Origin: Knufia peltigerae | Lineage: Eukaryota; Ascomycota; Eurotiomycetes; Chaetothyriales; Trichomeriaceae | Assembly (NCBI GenBank): GCA_030247855.1 | Contig: JAPDRN010000138.1 | Span: forward strand, 22,082 to 86,081 | Length of the DNA stretch: 64,000 nt | Reading direction: 5' to 3' | Shown: positions 41,471-51,766 of the stretch, piece by piece | Position numbering within the stretch: the first letter of the stretch is position 1 | Layout of the letters: every line of letters begins with the position of its first letter | Program-made: the position numbers and the translations under genes | The notes under the pieces: generated by a model | Told to the model about the DNA's origin: nothing | Seen by the model: only the letters and a program-made list of their open reading frames with translations | The model's database searches: none

Positions 41471-44400
41471 GCCACGAACCACAATGAAGGCATTTGGAGC
41501 AGGGAAGCCAGTTGGAGAGGTGCGACGACTAGGACAGGATGATAGTTGCCTCGCTCGAAAGCTAGGAGATTGAATAGAAGTTCCTCTCGATGACTGATAG
41601 AGGCATAAGGTGCATACCAGGCTCTTCCCACTGGTGTTTCTTTCTTGCAATATACACATCTTCCTAGGCCACAAATGTTTCGCTTATTCCCTTACATAAA
41701 TTATCTCCGTGTTAGTGGGATACAATAATGTATCGAACCATTATTTGGGGCCTCCGCACATGAACACCAGCGCAGACATGATATTTTCTTTCCGCACGGA
41801 CACGTCGCTGCTGTCAAAATGATAAGAGAGCCAGCCTCCTGTCTCAGCGGCGTCACGGAATGCACCAATGCTCACTTACAAACTTAATAATGGCCCGCCA
41901 GGCACGGCAAGTTCGACAGATGCATTCCAGACCTTTCCAAGGCGCCCATCTTGCACGTTAGGTTGGTCTTGCATACCTGACCCCAAGGCCGTCTTGTTAG
42001 ACCACGCACTACGGAACACCACATGACCGTCGTGAGGTAGCGTCCTCTACAGCTGTCACCTCTTGGTCTTTGACCGAATCCTTCGTCTTGATTGGGACGC
42101 CAAATCCACAACCACTTCCTGGTACTGTATAGATGGTCAACTGACTCGGGAGCACGAGCATACGAGGCTGTCGTCCCTCGGGACTTTGCGGTGCCACACA
42201 CGCTCGTTACCAACCTTTCTGGAACTTCCTTCCGGCCCCCTGAAAGGAGGACTAAGTCACAAGGAACAACTTCTTGCGACGACCCTTGAGAATTCCAACC
42301 CAAAAGGTCTTGACGCAATGCATTCTAGTCTTGTTGCCAATCTATGCTGGAATGTCTCCATGCGAATTCCTGAATTGCGGGCGCCAAACTCTCCGGCATG
42401 TGGGCAATCTGTGCACGCAGAAGGCGTATGACACAGTCACTTCAGGTACGAGCAAGGAAGATTCTGGGAAAATGGATTTCATACAGAACTACCAAACAGG
42501 TCGCTTACGCAGCGCGAAAACATTCCATTGGGGTTCAGACGGAAGGAGTTCTTGAGCAGCGTAGTTGGTGTGACACTTGGTGAACATGTTGCGCTCGTAA
42601 CATTATTGGCCAACGAATGCGACAAGAGCGCAGGGACACATGCGACACATGTGCCATGGCTGGTTCACCGCTATTGCTGAGGTTGCATGCCGGAGAAAAA
42701 TATCCACTAAACATTCAAACATGTCAGCCAGTTGACTGTAGTCCAGAGATCTGGTAAAGAGAGACACATCGTCTTTTCGGCCGTTGCTATACCTCTTCGG
42801 TGCGGCATCAAGACCAATGGCCATAGAAACAACCTAACGCGTGTGCCGCAAAGGTTTCAGGTGAAGCGTCCACGCGCTCGGGCCAAGGGAGGCTTTTCCT
42901 GGCGCATCCAGGCCAGCAAAACCAACCAAGCAGAGTCTTCCGACAAATGGCACGGACGGGAATCCCGAATAACCTAGAAAGGCGAAGGCAGGAATGTGCC
43001 GTGTTCACCACTCGTACAAGATGCTGCGTGGACTATTCCAGATAGGCTGGCTTTTTGACAGCAGTCAGCAGCCAGCCACCGACTGATCGAACGATGAAAT
43101 CAAAGAAGTATTCCATTCGCGGCTGCATTCCCTTTTCAACAAGTCATGAGGCGCCGGGTGAAGGTGGGTGGGCAACCCCTTTTTTTCTCTCCCTTTGTTC
43201 CTCATGGTTTTGATTTCACCCTAGCACGAGGCTGGGCGCAAGAAATATGCAGAGACGGCAAGAGGTAGCACTGGCAAGGATGTACAATACTCGTACAGTC
43301 TTTGTGGCGTGCACTTTGCCATTAAATATGGAGTCCGGAACGGCAAGGTACCAAAGCTTCACCTGCATGGCTCTTGGTTTCAGCTTTGAATACGAAGTTG
43401 ATGTGGAAGATCGGGCGATCAGTTTCAGTGGATCGCCAACGGCAGGATATACTGGGATTCGTACTCGAACCTGAGATCGTGAGTATGTTGGGGGATCGAG
43501 AAGTCGTCATCATTGGCGCTGTCGCGTGCGGTTGGTGATGGCTTGTTGACAGGACGCGACTTCATGGCAGACTCGACACCATTAGGCATGCACTTTATAC
43601 GAGGGAGTCGTAGGCCTCCGAGAATAGACACGGGAATGGTGTGTCTGGTCGCATCATCGATACAGCAAAGTCTTTGATACGATCAGTATCGAGGAAAGGG
43701 GGTTTCGGTGCGAAGGGACGTGAATTCGGTCGCAAACATGACCTTGTCTGTACGTGAACACAAGGCGACTACAAGTTACGAGTTGAGAGACCAGTTATTT
43801 TCGTGGATACGAATATGAGACCTGGCAAACTGCTGATCACAGGCGAGAGGCTTCCCATGAGGTTGACGGAACTGTGGATTTCGGGGGGCCTTGTCAGTCA
43901 GTGCGAGTACGAGACGATGGGAAACTTGATGGACTTTGATATGGCAATCCGGGTCTCCAGTGACGTCTTTCGAATACTTGTACCAGGGTGGAACAAGGAA
44001 AATACTGGGTCTCTGTATAATGTTCAGTATGATCGTCGGTGGCTCAAGGGGCACACACCAAGGCATCAACCCGGTTCACTGACAGGTGTCTGTGCTGAGA
44101 CTGATCAACTGCTGAGTATCGGGCTTGATGAGAATTCACCAGCCGATCGCAAGATGGAATGGCATGGGTTGAAATGAACCTGATGGTTTAGAAAGTAGGC
44201 TCTACTGTATAGAAACCAAATGTTCTGCTCATCCTTCGTCGTGTCTCAATAAGTGACCGGCAAACATCACACCATCATTTCCTCATTCGACACACTCCTT
44301 AAATTGGTGTTGCGTAGATCGTACACCAGCCGAGCTGCCCACGAAGCACGAAGCTGTTTCTTCATTCCTTTCCCATCCCCTGGGTAGCTACGAAGACGAA

Positions 44401-44576
44401 GACCAGGACCAGGACCAGGACCAATTGAACCATTTATACAAGCAGCTGCTTTGCTGCCACGATCTCTACTGTCATCGTAACGACGATTCTCTACCGCATC
44501 TCCTTGACACCACTATTGGCGCTTCAGCGGACCACTGCATCATATTTCGATCTTCTCACCCAGAGGATCCGTCACC
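41471..44576. other. Gene-poor 3.1-kb stretch
   Basis: No convincing gene is seen. Open frames of 60-145 codons occur on both strands (for example minus 42318-41884 and plus 43803-44177), but none has recognisable motifs or clear codon bias. The 43803-44177 frame is the least random-looking and could be a lineage-specific small protein. No terminal inverted repeats or transposase-like words were recognised. The right part must include the promoter of whatever is expressed near 44.6-45.8 kb. Confidence 0.5.
44401..44423. repeat. GACCAG tandem hexamer
   Basis: Nearly four head-to-tail copies of GACCAG occur here, about 150 bases upstream of the candidate small gene. This is a short microsatellite of unknown role. 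Confidence 0.85.
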
Positions 44577-45112
44577 ATGGCTCGATTTGGATGGCGAGTG
44601 CCGACGCCGACGCCCACACCCACTGACGCTTGGTCATCATACTTTGACTCGTGGAAGACCGAGGACAAGGAGGTACCAACGACATTGGGGTATGAGCCGA
44701 TGATCCTCGACGACGACCTTTACCTGGACAGCATCAATGTCAAATTCAACATCGATTTCGAGTTGGATTGGGAGATGGATTTCCAAGACACAAATCTCTA
44801 CGAGTACGAGTATTCCACGACCAAGTTACGGGGTGTGAGCAACAGTAGGCGGTGCAATAAGGGCGGCCATGACGTCAATAGACACGCGCGGGTGGCTCGA
44901 TTCCAGGGTCCAACAGGAGGCGCCAGGAACGAACTTAGGAGGGACCGAGAACGAGCGCGCATCAGCCACGAGTATCCCGGTTACCACGCCTATCACGACG
45001 CCTATAGGGGACGCTACGGGGGACGCTATGAGGACGTCGATGGGGATCATCCCCCCGAATCTCTCAACGACCACGCCTATCCCTGCGCCTATAGGGCCCA
45101 GCACAACAACCG
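44577..45112 (+). CDS. Candidate small gene, possibly spliced
   Basis: From the ATG at 44577 the frame encodes an acidic, aromatic-rich segment (LDWEMDFQDTNLYEYEYSTT) with a coding-like preference for C or G at third positions. It continues past a possible intron (GTGTGAGC near 44831 to TTCCAG near 44910) into an Arg/Tyr/His-rich region (YHAYHDAYRGRYGGRYED), ending at a GTAAGT donor at 45113. A different frame over the second part gives a Thr/Pro/Ile-rich peptide, so the correct frame is not settled. I do not recognise any family. It may instead be part of a long, spliced leader of the kinase gene that starts at 45789. Confidence 0.3.
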
Positions 45113-45788
45113 AGTAAGTGCAGTGACCACTCGTCCCAGATCTCTCATCCTTTGCTTTCCCCCCCCCACCAAACTACGTCAACGGCTACGTCGTCTGGCT
45201 CCATTTCTGGCCTTGCATCATCACTTTACCCAGTTGATTTCGCCCTTTCATTCACAGTTGATTCCCTACGAGTACTTCCGTCTTCCCTATTACAGTGCGG
45301 GCAATCAATTCCTACTCTGTAGTTACTCCTCCACCTCCATTCGATTCCATCTCATCCCAAATCTCATCTGCCTGCCCTCATTCCCCTCTCCCACAACTCT
45401 CTCAATTTCACCCTCTCCTGCATTTCTCCCCAACTCGACTAAATCTCGCTGCAACAATCCTCTCGCACTAGTCAAGACTTGTGCGAGATATCACTCCATA
45501 CTTGCTGCACACTCATCCGGCCTCCACCTGCACCGTCGCTTATTCATCATCGCCTCGCGAGATCTGGACCACTCGACAGTCCCTGCGTTCCCGCGCCTTC
45601 CCAGAAACTGCAGTGCAACTTGAACCTTTGTCTGCACTTTTTCTACCGTCCGACCATCTCTTCTCACCAGCGTCCCTCCTCTTTCCTCTTTCATTTGTCA
45701 TCCCCCAACTTCTCCTTCTCTTGCGACGCTTCAGGGTGTCTTCTTCATCGTCGACACTGCTTGACATTCTCTCTGAACGTCGCTAAAC
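45113..45788. other. Pyrimidine-rich leader region of the kinase gene
   Basis: This stretch is strongly C+T-rich on the plus strand, with few stops in some frames, and runs directly up to the kinase ATG. Pyrimidine-rich tracts of this type commonly precede transcription starts of fungal genes. The GTAAGT at 45113 could be the donor of a leader intron. No independent gene is claimed. Confidence 0.45.
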
Positions 45789-48066
45789 ATGAGCACCATT
45801 CAGAACCTCAAAAACTTCATACGTCATGGCAAGCAAGCCCGCGTGGCTGAGCCTCCCCGCGATCAACCGACCACCAACGTCTCAAATGTCCACGCTCAAC
45901 CCCAGAAATATCACCATGGCATAACGGAGCCTGCTGGCGTCCAGAGGCAACAACACAATCACCACCAAGTCCAGCCGCATCCCGGCGAGTACTCGGTAGC
46001 CGCCGTTGACAATCGGAATGTCGCCGCGCAGGCTGGAGCTGCGGCTGCCAACCAACAAGGCAAACAACAAAAAATCCACCAGTCCGATATCGAAGCTATC
46101 GTCGCCGAAGAGAGGGAGAAAGCCGGGCAGATGCCCAGGTATCCGGGCTTAGAAAGATACATCCTGATCGAAAAGATGGGCGACGGCGCCTTCAGTAACG
46201 TCTACAAGGCCAGAGATACGCAGACACATGATGAAGTCGCCATCAAGGTGGTGCGAAAGTTTGAGATGAACTCGAATCAGGTATGCTCGGAGTCCAGGCA
46301 CCTCCAGACCAACCCATTTCCTTATTTTTTCACCCCCCCTTTTCTGCACTTCATTCCGCATTCTCACGTCCTCCAATGTTCTGTCCCAGAAACACAACCA
46401 ACTTTCTGACCCCTAGGGCGACGCACACCTGCATCCGAACTTCAAGAAGCAGCCAAAGGGCGTGGAGGTGCGCTTCTCCACTCCTACCTTTGAACCCTTC
46501 GAACTCCTCCTCGTCGAATTTTACTCCTCCCTGCCTCTGCGAACCATACATCCTCTCCATATATAGGTACTGACTTTTGTTATAGCGAGCAAACATTCTG
46601 AAAGAGGTCCAGATCATGCGACAACTTGATCATCCCAATATCGTCCGACTGATTGACTTTTCCGAATCGAGGCAATATTACTATATCGTGCTTGAGCTGT
46701 GCCCTGGAGGCGAATTGTTCCATCAAATCGTTCGTTTGACCTATTTCAGCGAAGACCTGAGTCGTCATGTCATTACTCAAGTCGCAAAAGCATTGCTGTA
46801 TTTGCATGAAGAATGTGGCGTCGTCCATCGGTACGTGTGGCTCGTTTCGACGTCAAAAAGGACATGTACTAACCTCCGCATAGCGATATTAAACCAGAAA
46901 ACTTACTCTTCTACCCTGTTCCATTTGTTCCTACTCGGAACCCAAAGCCCAGAGGCCCGGACGACGAAGACAAGGCCGACGAAGGTGAATTCATTCATGG
47001 CGTTGGTGCCGGTGGCATTGGTCGGATCAAAATTGCCGATTTTGGTCTTTCCAAGGTCATCTGGGACTCTCAAACCATGACGCCTTGTGGAACGGTCGGT
47101 TATACCGCTCCAGAAATCGTCAAAGACGAACGATACAGCAAATCAGTCGACATGTGGGCCCTTGGCTGTGTCCTTTATACGCTGCTTTGCGGCTTTCCTC
47201 CTTTCTACGATGAGTCGATCCAAGTATTGACCGAAAAGGTCGCACGAGGTCAATATACCTTCCTCTCCCCATGGTGGGACGACATTTCCAAGTCAGCACA
47301 AGACCTAGTGTCTCATCTGCTCACCGTCAACCCCGATAAACGATTTACTATCGAACAATTCTTGGCACACCCTTGGATTAGAAACGTTCAAGAGCCAACC
47401 TACGCTGCAGCCGATGCGCCACCCCTGGCAACCCCTCTTGCCGTGAGACAAAAGGAATGGGCTCAGGCCGGCAATCTGCCCGCAGATATCTATGGCATCG
47501 GAACCCCGGGTACCCCTGGCAAACGAGCCGATTTCCGATCCCCAGGAGCCGTTAATTTGCGAGAAGTGTTTGATGTCGGTTATGCTGTGCATAGACAGGA
47601 GGAAGAAGCCAAGAGAAGAAAGAACTTTAAGCAAGGGTACCGCGGTGCTGGTATGCCAGGAGGTCTGAATCCGCTGAACGAGGACGACTTTGACGAAGAT
47701 GATGACTATGAAGAGGAAGTTTCGAGCAAGGTTCCCAAAGCACAACAGCCATCGGATGTGTCAAGTATGGAAGCGAAGATGCGAACGACGAATTTGGGCA
47801 ACCAACCGTCTGCAGCTGCTCAAGCCCGGGCTGCCGCGGCGCCCCCTGCACGGAGTCAACAACAACAACAACAACCCCAGGAGAGAGGTTATGGCCAGCA
47901 CAGTGCTGCCGTTGCCGCTGCAGCCAAGAGGGACGTTGGTCGGAGAAATAAGCAGCCGTTCGAATTGAGTCTGGATAATTCCACCTTGCTGGGCAGGAGG
48001 AACAAGATGGGTGGTAATGCTGCTGCTGCTCCTTCAAAGTTGAGAGAACAAATTAGCGCGAGATAG
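45789..48066 (+). CDS. Srk1/Rck2-type Ser/Thr protein kinase
   Basis: Three exons (45789-46280, 46586-46830, 46884-48066) encode 639 residues. The kinase domain starts near residue 124 with GDGAFSNVYKA, the ATP-binding Lys153, catalytic Asp247 in HRDIKPENLLF and DFG at Asp298. Before the DFG is an insertion of about 35 residues rich in Pro, Asp and Gly, as in Srk1/Rck2/SrkA. The activation loop is SQTMTPCGTVGYTAPE. The C-terminal tail is acidic then Ala/Gln-rich and would carry the docking site for a stress MAP kinase. Yeast relatives act downstream of Hog1/Sty1 in osmotic and oxidative stress and cell-cycle timing. The first intron (305 nt) is unusually long for this window and the second is 53 nt. 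Confidence 0.92.
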
Positions 48067-49430
48067 CAGTGAGTGAGCGGGCCGTTTGGCCAACGGAGCT
48101 ATGGTTGCACACTCGATTGGTCGGCACTTGTTGGAGTGAGTCCCAGATTGAGCTGAAGAATCGGCTGGACATCATGAGCGCTTTTCCTTTTAATCATATG
48201 TTTGTACACAGCGCACGGTGGTACTACGCCTTTCCAGGCTGGGTTTTGATGAATTTAGAAACATGACATGAACGACCTTTTCGAGGCATGACTTTTCATT
48301 TGTCCTTCATCCTGGCTACTTGTTTCCATTGCTTTAGCTCATTCTGACGCACTGTAGATTGTTCGATGGACGAGGTTCTTTTGGTAAACGCAACGATGGT
48401 GACGTATGGTAAGCCATTGCGGTGACATGGACGTTTATGTTATCAAGTGTGCGATGCAACGGCTTAGTCCATTCGGCAGCAAGGGACTGTTGGAGGAGCG
48501 AGTGCACTTTGGATGTTGTTCTAGGATTGGTGGTTTTGGTACCTCGTTCCGAGCAAGAAGTCGGAATTCAAATCTGGACAGCACCTACTTGTAGTTAGGT
48601 ACTTCTTCGCGGCCCGCATGTCATTTTGGGTGATATTGTAAATGTACTTTTAGATAGGGGATATGTAGTACTACTATTACGGAGTACTATGGAGTGACCT
48701 TCATATTTTAGTGCTGAACGAGTACGCTCTGTCGAATTGAAAGAGATCAAAGCAAGACCTCATTCGGTACGAGTAATGGATACTATGGGAGGGAAAGAGG
48801 AAAAAATCTCACCCAACTGTCGCGTGTCTGGAGTTCACGGTCATTGACACTCCGTATGATTAAATCTCACATCCATGTTCGGGTTCGAACATGGATCTAA
48901 TCAAAGTCAATATTGATAGATCTACTCTACTGGACTCGTATCTATCTTCTATGTGGGCAAAAATGTGGGAGTGAAAGCTCGAGTTTACTTGGTACATCTA
49001 CTCCATACCTTTTAGTTGCTCCCACATCACCTCGTACACCCCCCAGTTGCCTCTTTTTTCTGCTACAGTAAAAGCGGACTTGGACGGACTTGGCCGCCCC
49101 GGAGACCTCCATGTCTAGGGTCCACGGTGTATTGGTAATATCGATCCCACCTTTTCTGTTGATGTAAGTACGATACGCTTTGTACGGAGACTGACTGTAT
49201 CTTTCTTTTTCTCTTTCTCTTTTTTCGATGACTGCATAGACTTGTTTCTTCTTGCGACCCTCCGACACAAACTACTACTTGGAAGTTGTACATACCTCAG
49301 TATATAATACCCGACAAAGACCAGATTTCAAACGCTTCACAACCACACGGATATCACCATCGGAGCAAACGGCAAACAAAATTCTTACTTGCAACAACCT
49401 GGGTGGGGATCGGATAAAAAGTAAAGGTCC
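48067..49430. other. Intergenic, one TACGGAGTA copy
   Basis: This contains the 3' region of the kinase gene and the promoter of the transporter. There is one exact TACGGAGTA at 48678-48686. A palindrome-like pair, CATCCATGTTCGGGTTCGAACATGGATC, spans about 48870-48896 (arms ATCCATGTTCG and CGAACATGGAT). No gene is seen. Confidence 0.5.
48871..48896. repeat. Short inverted repeat ATCCATGTTCG/CGAACATGGAT
   Basis: Two 11-base arms, ATCCATGTTCG and CGAACATGGAT, are perfect reverse complements separated by a few bases (GGTT). They lie about 550 bases upstream of the transporter start. This could be a regulatory palindrome or a small RNA hairpin. Confidence 0.7.
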
Positions 49431-51284
49431 ATGACTTTTGAGCCGACGGAGAAGGAAACATCCCACGGAACTCCCCTGCGCGAAGAAGTCCAGGACGAAA
49501 GCCGACACGCGACGACTCGGTCTCATTCAGGACGGGCTTCTGCATGGTTCGAGGACAACGAGGGCGTTCGTCCTCAAGAAGGTCGAGGGCTTGTCGGTGA
49601 CGAGAAGAAACCTTCATGGCACGAAAACGAAAAGGCCATTGTCTGCAACGAGCGGGACGACGACTGTCAGGATGAATATGGCGCCACGGATAGTTCCCAT
49701 GAGACGTCGGAACTTCGAGATCTTCGACGACATCGACCCAGTCTAGAATGTCGAGAGAACACGGCCTTGTCTTCGGTCGCCGCGGCCCCATTCACGCCTT
49801 ACAGTCTCTGCGACGGCGACCAGGCCAAAATCCATTATCATGGCTCGGGGGGCTCGTCGACACACCGTCGACGTCATTTGTCGGGAAGCTACACATCCAC
49901 ACTGCGAGAAGTGCCGAGTAACCTTGCAAATGCGAGTCGGCAGACGACAGATGGCTATGGAAACACATATCCCGAAGGTGGGAGAGAGGCGTGGCTTTGT
50001 GTGTTTGGTTCGTTCTGTGGGTTGGTGGCTTCTCTTGGGTAAGTACTGAATTCACATCGCCACTCCAAGTACAACGAACGTACCAAAAGAAACTATAAAC
50101 GTACAAAGGCACCAAGTCAACCAAACTTACTGACGACTTGAACCAGGATGATAAATACTATCGGTATATACCAGGCGTATCTCTCGACCCATCAACTCAA
50201 AGACTACTCCGAGAGTACTGTCGGGTGGATTTTCGGCATCTACGCCTTCCTGTCCTTCTTCTTCGGCATCCAGATCGGACCCATCTTCGACGCCAAGGGT
50301 CCGCGCTACCTCATACTCTCAGGCTCGGTGCTGCTCACCGCCGCCATGTTGATCCTGGGCGTGTGCCGCGAGTACTGGCACTTCTTGGTCACCATCGGCG
50401 TCATGTGTGGCATGGGGACTTCGCTCATCTTCACCCCGGCCATCGCGGCCGTGGGGCATTTCTTCCTGCACAAGAGGGGACAGGCCACGGGGCTGGCCGC
50501 CACCGGGGGGTCCCTGGGCGGCATCATCTTCCCGCTCATGTTGCAGTCCCTCTTCCCCAGGATCGGATGGGCGTGGTCGACCCGGGTCGTCGCCCTGATC
50601 GATCTGGTCCTCTTCGTTTTTGCCAACTTATTCATCAAGTCTCGGCTACCCCCCCGCAAGGCCACCAAGGAGAACATCCTCCCGGACTTCCGCATCTTCC
50701 GAGACCCCGTCTTCGCCCTGACGACGGCGGGCACCTTCTTCATCGAGTGGGGCATCTTCGTGCCCCTGACCTACCTCAGCAGTTACATGTTGAGTTACGG
50801 CACCTCGACCGACTTCTCCTACCAGATGCTCGCCATCCTGAACGTCGGGTCCTGCTTCGGCCGGTACTTCCCGGGCTTCGCGGCCGACAAGATCGGCAGG
50901 TTCAACTCCATGATCGTCACCATCGGTCTGTGCCTCGTCACGACGCTGGCCCTCTGGCTGCCGGCCGACGGGTCCGTCCCCCTCGTCGTCGTCTACGCCT
51001 TGCTGTTTGGCTTCGCGTCGGGGTCCGGTATCTCGTTGACCCCGGTATGCGTCGGCCAGCTCTGCAGGGTGGAAAACTACGGCCGGTACTACGCGACCTG
51101 CTACACCGTGGTGTCGTTTGGGTCGTTGACCGGCATCCCGATCGCCGGCCAGTTGGTGACGAAAGCCCATGGCAAATACTGGGGTCTGATCGCGTTCAAC
51201 GGATGCGCCTACACCGCGTCCCTGGCGATGTTCATCGCCGCCAGAGTGGTGGGCGCAGGGTGGAAGGTCAAAAAGGTATATTGA
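49431..51284 (+). CDS. MFS transporter, monocarboxylate-transporter-like
   Basis: Two exons, 49431-50038 and 50147-51284, encode 581 residues. A hydrophilic, charged cytosolic N-terminus of about 180 residues precedes the first membrane helix (AWLCVFGSFCGLVASLG), which is interrupted by the 108-nt intron. The rest is a 12-helix major facilitator fold. YQAYLSTHQLKDYSESTVGW after helix 1, GPIFDAKGPRYL in the loop 2-3 position and GQATGLAATGGSLGGIIFP in helix 5 are typical of the fungal monocarboxylate/riboflavin (Mch) group. The FPGFAADKIGRFNSM loop marks the second half. Substrate is unknown; monocarboxylates, riboflavin or other small acids are possible. The coding sequence is very GC-rich from 50.2 to 51.2 kb. 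Confidence 0.92.
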
Positions 51285-51766
51285 TATCGGTCGATCCGGA
51301 TTAGTAGTACGTAAGTCACGAGCATTATACATACGAGGCGTCGAGCGATCTTTGTAAATAGCATCATGTACATACGCATAGTTTTTTCAAAAATGCGACA
51401 CACATGGAATTATTCATAAGTGAATTTATCGTACAACTTCAGTGCCATCTCCGCCTCCTTATGAATACTGGGAATCGACCAAATCCCCCCGCAAAATGTT
51501 GCACGATAATACGAGAATGTCCCTTGTTAATTTGGGGGCCAGAGTCTTGAAGCTCCCCGTCTGAAACATGGTCCAACATCAGCTGAAGAGCTATTGGAAA
51601 TTTTCGACATTATTGTTCGAGTCTTGAAACATTTACAATTCAATTTCAAGGGGTTTGTATTTTCGCCTGATCTCAATGCTCTCTGCAAAACATCAGCAGC
51701 CGGGGCACTGATGGCGACCAAACATTGAAAACCTTCGACGACTCCGGAACTTGATGACGGAGCAAG
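51285..51766. other. Intergenic, no gene seen
   Basis: A short spacer holding the 3' region of the transporter gene and the promoter of the second HET gene. Nothing further was recognised. Confidence 0.45.

Noticed and set aside
44577..45623. 348-codon continuous frame as a single gene
   Set aside because: The second half runs through a C/T-rich tract with Pro/Ser/Leu-rich non-protein-like translation, so only the first part is kept as a weak candidate.
46281..46585. Possible extra micro-exon inside the 305-nt first intron of the kinase
   Set aside because: Direct joining of exon 1 to the segment at 46586 gives an uninterrupted kinase alignment (NSNQ then RANILKEVQ), leaving no missing residues.
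50138..51304. 388-codon open frame overlapping the MFS transporter in another frame
   Set aside because: It is Arg/His/Pro-rich with no domain, while the other frame has twelve clear membrane helices and transporter motifs.
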